Positions 23,735 through 35,973 of a stretch of DNA of 64,000 nucleotides are shown piece after piece. The notes beneath the pieces are model-generated. The model had not been told where the DNA came from. It worked only from the letters and a program-made list of their open reading frames with translations, and made no database searches. Numbering within the stretch: position 1 is the first letter of the stretch; every line of letters begins with the position of its first letter. Position numbers and translations under genes: made by a program. The DNA comes from Kwoniella bestiolae CBS 10118 (lineage: Eukaryota; Basidiomycota; Tremellomycetes; Tremellales; Cryptococcaceae), in the NCBI RefSeq assembly GCF_000512585.2, contig NC_089242.1:3348001-3412000 (forward strand), given 5' to 3'.

Positions 23735-26700
23735 ATGACAACTATATTCACCCGACCAACCATCATCTACCCATCACTGGCTGTCCTCGTCCTGGCAATA
23801 CTTTTCCCTCAGCTGTATATCCTTCAAGCACTAATCTACACTCCTCTATACATCTCCTCGACCTTCTTCTTCCTCATCACCTATATCTTATACCGAGCCA
23901 TCAAGTCAGATCGCCAACCATCAACACCCTCAACCTCATCTGCCGTAAGAACCAAACATGCTCTTCGTCAACTCAGGTTCACCACCCCGGCAGCATGGTC
24001 AGCAGTCCTCACTCGTCAATCGTGGGAAGACAAGCCCTCACCATTCATCCCTATTCACAAGAATGCTACCACCGAAGTCAATAGTCGTCTAGACAGCTTT
24101 CTAGGCTTGATCAGACTACATTTCATCTTGCCATGGTATAATCAGATATCGCCTTCTCCCGCTTTTCCTCATGCTGTCGAGTCACTCGTACGACACATCC
24201 TCTCAGACCTCACCGGCAGGGCTGAAGATGTAGATTGGCCAGATATGATGGTGTTGAAGGTCTTGCCAATTGTATCAGACCACTTCCAACATTATAGGTC
24301 TATCGAACATCTCTCCTCATCTTCTTCCGCTCCCTCGCCAAACCCAGCATTACCGCTACCACTTCCCCGCAGAGTGCATCCAGCTTTATCTTCTCATTCG
24401 CATACTTCCTCTGGTACTTCGCCATCGATCGAAGCTCATCTACGTGAAACCCTCGCGAGAGTATTAGACCGCTCATTACCGGAGAAAGATAAATCAGAAG
24501 TAGTCCTGACTATCGTTCGAGAGATCGTTTTAGGAGCGGTATTACTTCCAGTATTCGACATGCTGTGTGATCCAGACTTCTGGAATAGGCAGATAGATGA
24601 AAAGGGAGGAAGGTATCTGCATGAGCAAAAGCAAGTTGACAAGTTCTTATCGGCACTTTCAGCTCTCCCCGCTCCCACTGCTTCGGCGAATAATACACCT
24701 TTACCATCTTCCAAATCTCGTAAGAATCATAAGACACCTGCTACTCCATCTTCGACGTCCATATCGTCCGAATCATCATCAAAGCAATTCGATAACTTCC
24801 TAAGATCGATCGGAAAGCTGAAGACGCTTGGCGATGCTAGGAGGTTGAGGTCGGATGTGGAGAGAGAATTAAGAAGTGCGAAATTGGCTTTAGCGGATGA
24901 ATTAAGACAAGGTCAGAGTAGTAAAGAGGGTGATAAGAAGTTGAAGAGAGCTGAAAAATACGTGCAGAGGTTGGAAAGAGCAAAGGTGGATATAGATAGG
25001 AAGGTCGAAATACTATCGGGTCAACCGGGAAAGGTGAGTTGGCTTTACATTTGGAATCTTGAATGTTGATTAAGCTGACAACCTATCCAGCCTCCCCGAT
25101 CCCTAGAAAGATCACCTATGAGCTCGATGATTCTCGAAGCAGCTTCGACGGAGACTGTAACGCTATACTCCATCTTATCGGATCCATCGTCATTAGCATA
25201 TTGGCTCGAGCACATGGAACGACGAGGTCGATCACGGTTAGTCCAATATTGGCTCACCGTGGAAGGCTTCAAAGATCCTCTAGAAGCTGCTGGCCTAAAC
25301 TCTGCGCTGGACAGTACCTCTCAGCCGAACGTTCAACTTGCTTCGTCTGGCAGTAATGACACAGTAGGCGAAGACGTCGCCTTTCTGTATGAGATGTACT
25401 TCGCCGCTGGTCAGACAGGAATAAACATACCCTCGAAACATCGTCAAGTCATCGAAGAAACCGCTCAGTTAAGCTCGACATCACTTTCTTCTTCGGATGC
25501 TCAGAAAGTCAAACATGCTGTTTTTGCATCTCAGAAGGACATTTACGAGCAAATGGCCGAGGAAGATTGGCCTGCCTTCAAGAAAAGTGAACTTTACATC
25601 AAGGCACTCAGCGATCTCAAGCGTGCAGGTGTATCTCTTGCTCCGCTGACGGTCGCAGCTGAGCCTCAACAGATCTCGTCACCCAAACTCGGATCAACCC
25701 CACTTCCACGAACGCCGATCGTACGACCACCCGCGACTCCGAACGAATCCTCTCGGTCACTTCTTGATATACTGTCACCTTCCGCTCGACCACGTCAAAC
25801 TAATAAACGAGGATCGTTCTCACCCGCCAGACCACCCACTCCCACCGCCTCAGTGTCAATCACACCTCCCCTTTTCCAACGGTCTATGACCAGTGATACC
25901 CACATCCCCCTATTCAGAGACGTTCGAAGAGTCAGTCCGGGAACAACCGAAAGCAAGTTCAGCTCTCTCGAATCTAGCGTACCAACTACACCTCCCCCGC
26001 CTGTTAGACGATCCAGTCACCTTGATTTCTTGATATCGGGCGGCGAGTCGAAGGAGGATATTCCTGACAATCGTGACAAGTTGTTCGGAGATGATGAAGA
26101 TATAGATGAGGATGATGAGGCCTACGTAGAGGCACAGAGAATAGAAGCTATACAAGCGGCTCTCAACGAGATCATTGCTTCTGATGATATGGCCTCTTCG
26201 AAGGTGATCGATCTTACCAACGATGATCATTTCACCTCACAGCCAAAATCACCGTCCGCGTCGTTGATACTTTTTGACAAAACCCCAAAGATTGAAGACA
26301 AGATATCGAAGCTCACCTCGCGCAGTGCTGAGAACCTCAAAAGCTCGAAAAACAGTCAAGTCGCCTCTTCTGCGCCTCAAAGTCGATTACCTTCGGTAGC
26401 TCTACCCGATGTTAGACCCATTCCAAGAAGGCGTAGCATTCCTAGGCTTTCGCTATCACCTGAGAAATCGAGTAAACATCTCTTCGACGACGAGCTGATA
26501 GACGAAGATGAGGTTTTGATAGACGAGGAAGAATTAGATAATAACGCCAATGATGTTATCCAGCTTGCTGCCCCTGGTGATTTACAGCTATCCGTTGAAA
26601 TATCGAGATTGCAAGATAAGATACAGGAGCTGGTCCAACAAGATCACCTATTAGACACTTTGATCAGACAAGCGGAATTAACAGGCAATCAAGTCGAGCT

Positions 26701-28296
26701 GCGTATCCTGAGGAGATCGCAGTCATCCGTCAGGAGAGAACAACGAACGGCGATCTTCCAGAAAGCTCAATTCGAGCAGCAGGAAGAGGAGAATCGTTTG
26801 ATCCCCGGTAGGACTAAGGTGACTATCCCTTCATCGGTAGTCGCATCTGAACATGGGGAAAACGGTAAACAGGTAGTTAGATATACTATCGAAGTCAGTC
26901 AGGTAGATGAAGATGGCAAGATCAGGCTCGGTTGGGTGGTCGCTAGGAGATATAACGAATTTTATGAGTTGGACAAAGCCTTGAAAGATTGGGCGATGGA
27001 AAGGCATGATTTGGTAGAAGAGCTGAAAAGTAGATTGGTTGAAATGCCCGGGAAGAGGCTGGTACCTAATTTATCGGCTAGTTTCGTGGAATCTAGACGA
27101 GCAGGGTTGGAGCGGTATCTCCAGGTGAGTCTGCTTATGTTCCCCTCCCCATGTTGTTTGATCGGTAGTAGACACTGATGATCTTGCGTGTACAGTCGCT
27201 CCTTACCTCATCTATCATATGTGATAGTCCTCTCCTCCGTGCTTTCCTCTCACGATCGCCCGTCCCACTTAAACCAGGTTCCGGCATTGACCCAATGTCC
27301 TCGTCTACCGCATCTTTGGCAAGTCTCGCTCCCCATAATATCGTCAAATCACTATACAAAACCATGGCCACCTCTTTAGACGACGCATTGCTCGGCCCAA
27401 GCATGTTGGATATGATGTATACGACGCTATCAAGGCAGCTGGTAGATTTCGGAGGATTAGTCGGTTTGGGTGGCGACGATCTGGTGGGACTCTTACCATC
27501 CGCGTTAAAAGGTGGACCGTACACTCCGCACTGGTTGAAGAACGATCCAATTGCTGCTGTGGGTGCTGGACAGGGGCAAGGCAGGATAGGTCCCATGGGT
27601 GGAGAGTCGGGTATGACGAGTTTCACAGGACCTATATGCGATTTGTTCATTGAGGTGTTTGATCTCAAGGAGAACAATTGGTTGAGGAGGCAGGCTATCG
27701 TCGTGATATTGCAGCAGTTTCTGGGAAGTACTATTGAACGGTGAGTTGGCTTGATTCAGTCCAGCTTATCACACTACAATGAAGAACATACACTGATCGA
27801 TAGATATATTTGGGAAATACTATAGGAAAGTAAGAGATTCGTTCCGCTCAGCAACATCTTCCGAATCCCTCGAAAGGCTCATTTCCAACCTCCAAGAAAA
27901 CTTATTTCCGGATGGTGAGCGACGGTCACCTAGTGTAGTCCGAACGGAGCAGGAAAAGTTGGACACGAGATTAAGAGCGGGTAAGAAACTTGGAATGTTG
28001 ATTCCTGGTTAGTCTGCGTCCCTCTCCTCATCCAGAATGCACAGACAAGGTTGTACATGCTGACGGTGGTTGGTTGGTAGACGTCGCTGCCAACATGATT
28101 GGACGGAGTAATGCTCGACGAGCAGCCAGGAGGGTATTTGGGGCTTTGCAGGATACGAGGCTGAATCAGCATTTGATATTGTCTATCATGGACGAGGTGA
28201 GTGAATGACTCCTGAAACTGAAGGAAAGGGAGTGTAGATACTGATGATGAGAATACGTGATCTCAGATATTGAACGCTATGTTTCCTCCTCGATGA
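23735..28296 (+). CDS. Mdm1/SNX13-type sorting nexin (PXA-RGS-PX-nexin C)
   Basis: Exons 23735-25033, 25091-27124, 27196-27740, 27826-28007, 28081-28196 and 28267-28296 give 1401 residues. Domains in order: two N-terminal membrane segments (residues about 8-60); PXA (about 100-400); an RGS-like domain (about 450-600, TLYSILSDPSSLAYWLEHM); a long disordered linker; a coiled segment; PX (about 995-1115, with basic RRYNEF near 1052); and nexin C (NWLRRQAIVVILQQFLGSTIE through ERKVRDSF). Yeast Mdm1 tethers ER to vacuole, and SNX13/14 act in lipid traffic at ER contact sites; that role is inferred by architecture. Intron 4's acceptor was set at 27825, because the nearer AG at 27803 leads to a stop. 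Confidence 0.92.
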
Positions 28297-28752
28297 CTAT
28301 CTCGTTTTCCAAAAGTGTATGCATGCACGTTGTACGGTATTACCCATTGCAAGGCTTATCGCTTATTCGTGCGGAGCGGAGCAACCGTTCAAATAGGCTC
28401 CTGCGATGAGTACTGTCAATGTCGAACGGTTGAGTAGACACTGAAACTAGGCATTCCTTTACGTTTGAACTCCATCTGACGGTCCTTTGTGAAATATAAT
28501 AACATACGATATGAGTGAACAAATCTTACTAGACGGATTGCTGATGTACTGATCTGTCTGTTGATTGAACGGACTGAAAGATCATTGTATTCGTAATTTG
28601 ATATTTTGCTTATAGCTGTAATGTTCACGATTGGCCAAAAATAAAAAGTTGTGGAACGACCGTAATAGTAGACCTGATCGATCAGTCAAGTATAAGTTAA
28701 TATATTATAAGAAAGGCAGTGAACGACAAAAGGCAGAGAGGCAACGCACGAG
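28297..28752. other. Intergenic region
   Basis: 456 bp between the nexin stop and the M50B-like start. An open frame from 28631 overlaps the true start in another frame and is rejected. It is AT-rich around 28600-28710; no specific motif is seen. Confidence 0.4.
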
Positions 28753-30817
28753 ATGGGAGCGCATCAATCTTTGGCGGAATGGGTGGCAGAAGGTTCATAT
28801 GGCGATTGGACGCCATTGCATCCCTCAGACGCACAGAGGGAATCGATGTTTTTTCTGGGGGTCAGTTTCCTGTTTATTTTGGTGTTCTGGTGAGTGCGAT
28901 CCCTGGCCCATCTACAACCGTCAAACGTATTCGTGTTGTCAAGCGACGCTGATGTTATGTGGGATACTGTGTAATGTACATAGGCAAGGTAAGATACCTT
29001 ATTGGTATTACCTCAAATGGGAGGACTTGAAGGAATGGGAATGGAAGAAAGGGAGATGGTTGACTATTCCGATTCCCATTTTGACGCCTTTGAAGTTGTT
29101 GACTGTGCTGTATCATGAGGTGAGTATACTCGTGTCATAACGAGAGGCGAGATATTGAGAGTGATTGATTAGCTTGGCCATGCAGTCGTTGGGATGTTGA
29201 CGTAAGTCGTTCGTCTCATTTTGCTCAGCTTGATTGTGAGTTTAGTCGAAGCTTACCAGGATGTTCACTCGGATTTAAGGATCTGGTACAAGGAGATGAA
29301 GTATGGGTTGAAAGAGGGTGCCGAAAGAGGTAGAATAGAATTTATAATGATTGATAGTGAGTAACAACGAAATCCAACTATAACAGCTCTCTTCGGTGGA
29401 CTGACTATTTCTTGCCTTGATCTTACGTAGAGTACGAAGGTGGATTGACGAAGTTCGGAGGCGATACGGAGCCTATCTATTCTTTGACGTTGCCTGCTGG
29501 ATACATGTGAGTGGTTCGAGATAGCGTGGGGAGTGACTATCACTTCAAAGCTGAAAGCTGAAGGTGTGTGGTGTTGGGCGATTTAGAGGAAGTTGTTTAT
29601 TCGGATGTTGGTTCTTATTCACGGGATGTACGCCTCTATTCCCATTTTCTGCCCTTTCCTGCGAACTTCGCTTTGATCACAAAGCTAATTCCTCTATATT
29701 GTACAGTCGACGCTAAATGGTGATTTCAACTCATCCACATAATTATTTCTGACCAATACAGTACATACAGGGCTGACGAACGATCTATGTGCGCATCAGG
29801 TCAAAATTCGGTGCCATAAGCTTACTCCTCCTCACGACCCTCGCCACATTAATCTGTTTCTTCGTACGAGCCAAATCGGGTTTGTTCCATAATCGATATT
29901 ACATCCTCTCGTGGATATACAAGTGGATGTTATTTAACGGAAGGAGGTCGAGGAGGTCTATGAAGATGCACCAGTATGCTAAAGCGGAGAGAAATGAGAA
30001 GGCAAAGTACAAACATGATAATGAGGAGGGACCTACGGAGATTGATTTGCATGCTTCGCAGGATCTGTGAGTGCACAGCGCAATCCACCTACTGTATCTC
30101 ATTCTGTCATACATTCCAGAAAGATCTGGTCAAGCTGATGATACATCATCGACCCAGGATCGTTGGCTGTTCCCTTTTCGTAGGAACCTTGCTCACCATC
30201 GCATGGATGTGGGACGACTCCATTTGGTTACGCTTCATCATGCTTTTCATGGGCTTGTTGAGCGCCCTATACGCAGTATGGGATATCATACTGGACGGGA
30301 TACGGTACGCCAAAGTCGCGAAATCAGATGTGACGTACATGGCCGAAGAGCATAATAAGCGAGCGAGGATGCATAATAGATTGGTAAGTCTGAGTTGTCT
30401 TCCGATCTCGCTAAAATGACTTATCACAGGATGCTGTATACTGATATTTTCGATTGTGTAGAATCCCGAAAGAAGACAAAAGCGTCAACGCAGCATACGA
30501 TGTGAGTCGTCATCCCCATCATTCTTCTGTGGTCTTCTGAATACGCTCAATCGTCTTCTGAAAACTATCACTCACGTAGTTCCATTCTAGTCTACGCAAT
30601 CTTGTGGCTACTTACCAAAACAGACATGATCATCCTCGTCCTGGTCCTGGGATACTTTGTATTTACCAAGACCAAGGTCGAACAGGCTATCGAGTCGAGG
30701 GATTTCTTACCTGCCAAGTTCCATTATGGACCTTCGGACCTTGAGGAAGACGTCAAGATCGCTGGGAGTACTTTCAAAGAGGGGATGGGTAATTTGGTTG
30801 GTAATAATGATGCTTGA
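28753..30817 (+). CDS. M50B-like membrane metallopeptidase family protein
   Basis: Eleven exons (28753-28889, 28984-29119, 29173-29201, 29280-29356, 29431-29506, 29587-29627, 29707-29719, 29800-30066, 30158-30383, 30462-30501, 30591-30817) give 422 residues. A first membrane helix (FFLGVSFLFILVFW) is followed by a zinc-protease motif HELGH (residues 90-94, with the intron between E and L). Then come the segments KYEGGLTKFGGDTEP and SLTLPAGYIGS, and about six further membrane helices. This pattern fits the fungal and bacterial family annotated as peptidase M50B-like; the substrate is unknown. The exons are unusually small, one of 13 nt. The acceptor at 29279 is the weakest junction, chosen because nearer AGs give stops. 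Confidence 0.83.
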
Positions 30818-31585
30818 TGACGTATTTCGTATCGCAATCCTGTCAAAACAATGTATGTGGAATAATCTTGAACATGAGCACTTCTACGAGAAGGCATCCA
30901 TGTGTCTTGGAAAGCAAAGTTGGGCTTCCACCCTGACGCTTTATGGGAACACACCGTATCTCAGTCATGGCATCCAGCGATGATGTCAACACCTTCTTAG
31001 CGTTGTATATTGGTCTTCTAGAAATCGCACCAATCTATCAGAAACTTTATTTAGACTAAGCAACCAGAAATCTGCGGGTCGAATGCCATAGACCGCAACT
31101 CGGGCGGAACATGACAATCGCTCATGGACCTTCCACACTGTCCATCCCTTCCTTTATACTCCCAGTACCCTCTTTGGCTCTCGTGGTAGTGAGATCTAGC
31201 TACATCAGACAGAGATACAAAGGAGGTGTGTGGGAGGATTACGATTGATAGGAGAAATCCTTTGATTGGCTACCATTGGGACGTTGCGACTCCCAGATGC
31301 TGGGGTGGTGTGGGTGTGGGGTGGGGTTGAAGGTCAATCTTATCCAATTACTCCACGAACAACATCTCATCATCATCATCGTCATCTATGATCATCTTAC
31401 AGACATCGGGAATTATATTGCCTTTACTTAAAGTCAGATCCTCATTTACAATATCAGAAAGTGATCACACCATACCTCGTCTTACATATTCAGTCATACT
31501 TTACAAATAAGACAGGGACTTGATCATGCCCCTTGAAGGTTTGTCGGTCCTGCTTTTTTACACTGATGATCAACTGAAGTGAGAT
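30818..31585. other. Intergenic region
   Basis: 768 bp between the M50B-like stop and the next start. It contains a (CAT)n-like stretch near 31365-31385. No gene or clear core promoter element is seen. Confidence 0.4.
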
Positions 31586-33210
31586 ATGGACCTAGTCACC
31601 CCTCCACCATTCGCCGCCAGCCAGAGACTCCCGTATACCCCCGCATTCGCAAGAAACGATGTTCAAGGTGGCCCTGGCTCGGGCGCAAGCTCTATAGGAG
31701 GTGCTGGTGGTCCGGCGTCGGCTGCGGCAGCAGCTATCATACCTCCTGCTCCAGGTGGGATCGCAGGTGAGTACTCATCCCTTAGATACACACTTGGGCT
31801 GATGGCCCATCTGACCAGACCCGCACCGAGCCATACCTGCACTAGCAGAAGCAGGATATACCGCGCCCACCCTCCGTCCCGCAGCTATATCCATCGACCC
31901 TCGTATGGGTGGCGCATCAGTGTATGGTGGTGGCTCAGTGTATGGGGGAGGATCAATGTACGGCGGCGGCGCATCATTAGCGAGGGGACCACCGTCTAGT
32001 GCTTCGTACGGGTATGAACCGCCCACTCATCATCATCATCATGTTCGTTCGCCACTCTCTGTAGTCCACAGCGATGGGTGGCAAGCCAACTCGAACTCCC
32101 TTCCTGCACCCAGACGGGGTCCGCCCTTACAACCCGAATCTACCATCGCCCCAAGGCACCATCATCGACGCCACGCAGAGAGAGAGGATATCGACGACGG
32201 CAAGAGCGATGCGAGTTACTATGCTATGCCTAAAAGTCATCATGGTCGACCTCGATCTAGATCAGGTTCAGTAAGCTCTATATCCGACGCATCGAGTCCT
32301 AGGGAATTACAACAACAGGTACCATTACAAGGGATTCACAGATCAAAGTCTATCAATGGTCATAATCGATCACCATCCCTCCCCCCAGCTTTGGGTCATT
32401 TACACTCACCCATCTCCCCTTCCCCTCTTGCGGGCGGTGCTGGTGGACTACCCAACTCGATTGGTAAATCGCCGTTATCCCCGGCGGACCCAGAATTGAT
32501 TCGAAGACATCGAAGTTCGCCCGGTCCAGCAGAGGAAGAACGCAGACCCAGAATGCATTCCTTCACACCGCATAATCTGGATGTCGAAGAGCCCAAACCC
32601 AGAGAGAGGAGACATTCAGCATTGGCCAATGAAATTGAGAGACCACAATTGAAGAGACAGACTTCGGGTCAATTGCACAGTCACGGACAAGGTCATGGTC
32701 ATGGACATGGTCATCATAGACATAGGTCAGGCTCACATCTACCTGTACCCCCTCCATCGGACTATTCTTACTCCTCCTCCTATGGGGGCAGAGCACCCTC
32801 CCCTCCTCCAGGAGGTGCGCTGGGCCTTCATCTCCATCCTGATACTGGATCTAACGGGGGAGGTGGGAGAAGAAGAGCAAATTCGATGCAAGGTTTTGAT
32901 AGGGAAAGACCATATCAGTTCCAGGCTTATCAAACTCCCAGTGTGGTCGGTCCGGGCAATGCCAATGTCTATGATGATGGAGCGAGTCTGATCTCGGAGT
33001 CGAAAATGACTTTCATGGATGGGAGTGTAGCTGGGAGGACTAGTCAGTATGGGTTGCCGAAGTACCCTCATCAGCCTAAGATGGATTATAGGAGGTGGGT
33101 ACACTTTGGGTCTCCGTCCAAGTTCTCATCACGTAGAGTCGCTGATGGTTCTACTGTCTGACTTTAGGTTCTGCGTTCAGAGAGGGAACGCCGATGTTTT
33201 CTTGGATTAG
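31586..33210 (+). CDS. Disordered Gly/Ser/Pro/His-rich protein, unknown function
   Basis: Exons 31586-31766, 31849-33094 and 33168-33210 give 489 residues. I do not recognise a domain. The protein has an Ala/Gly/Pro-rich start, a tandem VYGGG/MYGGG repeat near residue 85, many RxxS-type Ser sites (RSRSGS, RRHS), two His clusters (HHHHHV and HGHGHGHHRHR), and a short ordered-looking end (MDYRR, FCVQRGNADVFLD). No signal peptide or membrane helix is seen. The low-complexity composition and phospho-site density suggest a scaffold or signalling substrate, which is only a guess. The last intron has a CTGAT branch point; without splicing the frame would run to 33161 and end differently. Confidence 0.7.
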
Positions 33211-33596
33211 CTATTATGGTGTTTCGTCTTTACACCCTCTTCATCTAAGTTCATCTTTATGTGATGAATCGCTTCGAAATGCTCTTACTGGATCCAACCT
33301 TTTCTTTTCTTTTGCCTTCAGTCTGTGTACTAGTAATAACATAGATGGGTTGTTTGGAGTAATACGCGTACATGAATATAGTAATACCGTGTAGAATACG
33401 TTTAAAATCATGCATCGTCCATACGCTGCACACGTCTCAAACATCCACTTGCAACACCCTAAACGTGCGTGCGGAACGAGTGCGACTGCGTTGTAATCGG
33501 GATTAGGAGGCGGTTTGTATGGTATGCCAGTGATTTGTAATGTAAATTGTAGCTACCCGATTACGAATTCGTAATGCCGGATAAGTAGTGTGCCGT
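33211..33596. other. Intergenic region
   Basis: 386 bp of 3' flank plus upstream sequence of the small gene that may follow. AT-rich around 33300-33420. Nothing else is supported. Confidence 0.35.
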
Positions 33597-34093
33597 ATGG
33601 TGAGTCAGCTTGCTGTCTCCATTTTTCGCTGAATGGGTTTTTTTCTCTTTTGTCCTAGTCCACTTTCACCTGGTCACTCCTTTCCATCTCTTCTTCTCTT
33701 TTCTTCTTCTCCCTCTCATATCTACCTCATCACCACTTTTCACGTTCACTCTCGTGTCATCACTCTGCATTTCAACTCAGCCATTATCAGCTGAATCCAG
33801 CTCAATCATCTACATTCTCATACATAAGATTAATCCCGACCAAACGGTCTATACGTCAAGATCACGCTCATAATTCCGATCGTCGCTATCACCGCACAGA
33901 ATTGGAAGGATAGAGGTCCGCCGAATTTACCATTGAAAGATCAAGAGGGCAAGGTGAGTGCCCGTTCTCTGTCTTCACTTCTCAGGAACATGGGGATACA
34001 TTCTGCAAATGCGTGTATGTTCAGGTGTGGTGCGATTTAGCCGAGATGAATGGGCAGGAGCAGGAAAGATCGACGTTGATTTGCATGCGATGA
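33597..34093 (+). CDS. Possible 54-residue protein with one-codon first exon
   Basis: Proposed exons are 33597-33599 (ATG only), 33861-33953 and 34025-34093. The ATG abuts a GTGAGT donor; the 261-nt intron is CT-rich and ends AAG; the next intron is GTGAGT to TTCAG. The product begins with a short hydrophobic stretch (ITLIIPIVAITA), then NWKDRGPPNLPLKD, and ends with a polar tail. The middle exon reads as real protein and has no in-frame ATG after an upstream stop, which is why a spliced start is needed. It resembles small mitochondrial or ER membrane proteins in form only; I recognise no family. It could instead be a longer gene whose first exon I missed. Confidence 0.4.
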
Positions 34094-34360
34094 GATGTTA
34101 AGATGGGCTGGAATTGTAGCTGACGTTGTGACTGTTTGCCCATCGCCACTCATTGTTCTTCCTCCTTTTCTTGCAACCTCCAACTGCACGCCAATCCAAT
34201 CCCACCTAACCCTAATCATCGTGATCGATTCAATCATTCGTACTCACCATCACCCGTATCACAGTTAAACAAAGAGTTCATGCTTTCCTCCGTCAAAATC
34301 ACCACTAGTAGAAATCAACATCGTTGTTATAAACATATAGCCTCGCATACCCGTTAAACA

Positions 34361-34447
34361 GTGAGTGCAGATTGCCACCTAGCTCTTCAGACGATTATTG
34401 GTCGACACAATTCTTGAGAGACATAACTAATCAATGATCCCGCTTAG
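34361..34447 (+). other. Probable 5'-UTR intron of eIF5
   Basis: An 87-nt stretch starts GTGAGT, has a CTAAT branch point at 34427-34431 and ends CTTAG, 20 bp before the eIF5 ATG at 34468. The rest of 34094-34467 is the eIF5 promoter and leader; no TATA box is clear. Confidence 0.6.
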
Positions 34448-34467
34448 AAGGAATAAATCTGCCCAAC

Positions 34468-35973
34468 ATGGCTATGGTCAATATCAGACGAGATGTCGAA
34501 GACAAGTTCTATGTGAGTTACGCTACTTCACGAATTCAGCCCGCCCATAAGCTAATCACTGTCGCCTGAACTAGCGATACAAAATGCCTCTTCTCCAAAT
34601 CAAGGTCGAAGGTCGAGGAAACGGTATCAAGACTGTTGTACCTAACATGGAAGACATTGCAAGGGCTTTGAACAGACCTCCAACCTGTGAGTGTATCCGC
34701 AAGATCCACGAATCTGCCCCTCCAAGCTGACAGTCCCACCTATCCACCAGACCCTACCAAATACTTCGGTTGTGAGCTCGGTGCCCAAACTTCCATGGCC
34801 AACGATCGATACATTGTCAACGGAGCTCACACTGCCGACCGACTCCGAGAACTGCTCGACTCCTTCATCGAGCAATTCGTCCTCTGCCCTTCGTGTAAGA
34901 ACCCCGAAACTGAGCTCGTCATTACTGGTAAATCAGGACATGAGGATATGCACCGAGACTGCAAAGCTTGCGGTAGACAAAACGGAGTCAATATGAGACA
35001 CAAGCTGGTCGCTTACATTCTCAAGAACCCAGTCAAGAAGAAAGAGAAGGGAAAGAAAGGAAAGAAAGGAGGTATGACTGCTGAAGCCAACGTCGGAGGA
35101 CCTATGGTATTTGAAAAGGGTGCAGAAGATGGATCGGGTGAAGATGAAGATGCTAGTCCTTCTGGTACTCCCGCTCCAGGCGATCAAGGTGTTCCAACCA
35201 CCGGAACAGACATCGATGATGTCCTTGGTCGATCTGACCCCGTTCTTGGTAATCCCGACGAAGCTGAGGAAGTCTCCAAGAAACTCGCCAAAACCGATCT
35301 CAACGGTGACGACGACGAAGACGAAGATGCTGATTCACCTTACGCCCTTCTTGGCGGCTGGTTAGAGGACAACAAGGATGCTAGCGATGCCGATATCATC
35401 GAAAAGATCAAGGAATACGGTATCGCCGGTAAATACAAGGTCTTGGTGGAGATTGGACACCACTTGTTCTCTGATGAGGTTGCTAAGGAGATTACCAAGC
35501 GAATTCCTCTTATCCAAGCTGTATGTTTACAATCCCTATCTTGATATCCCTTTGCCACTTTACTCTCTATCAATTCCCGACTTGTTTGCAAACGGACGAA
35601 CTGTGCTGAGTCCTCTGATCTAGCTCGTTACATCCGAGAAACATCAAAAAGGTCTTCTCGGAGGTCTCGAAAGACTCCTCGCCCTCTCACCCAACTCTGA
35701 CGCACTTCTCGCGGCCGGAACCACCTCCAAGGTTCTCATGGAGCTATACCAAGCTGATATCCTCGATGAGGAGTTTGTCAAGAATTGGGGTACCCACGTT
35801 AGCAAGAAGTACGTTGACAAGGAGAAGAGTAAGAAGGTCAGGAAGAGCGCGGACGCGTTCCTCAAGGTGAGTCCGCCCTGTACTGAATCAAATGAGCTGT
35901 TGTTTGATTGCTGATATCATGGATTTTGTCGTAGTGGCTCGATGAAGCTGATGATGAGTCCGAGTCTGAGTAG
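34468..35973 (+). CDS. TIF5: Translation initiation factor eIF5
   Basis: Exons 34468-34512, 34575-34686, 34751-35520, 35624-35866 and 35935-35973 give 402 residues, as in yeast (405). eIF5 is the GTPase-activating protein for eIF2 during start-codon selection. The N-terminal eIF2beta/eIF5 domain is clear (FYRYKMP with the catalytic-finger Arg, KVEGRGNGIKT, then KYFGCELGAQTS). The zinc ribbon is CPSCKNPETE and CKACG. A Lys-rich then acidic linker follows, and the C-terminal W2/HEAT domain ends in acidic and aromatic boxes (FLKWLDEADDES). The GAP Arg codon is the first codon of exon 2. Two Met codons (residues 1 and 3) could start translation; the first is used. Confidence 0.97.

Noticed and set aside
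28631..29140. 169-codon frame starting upstream of the M50B-like gene
   Set aside because: The M50B start at 28753 in another frame with a GTGAGT intron gives a membrane helix and the family motifs; this frame reads through the intron.
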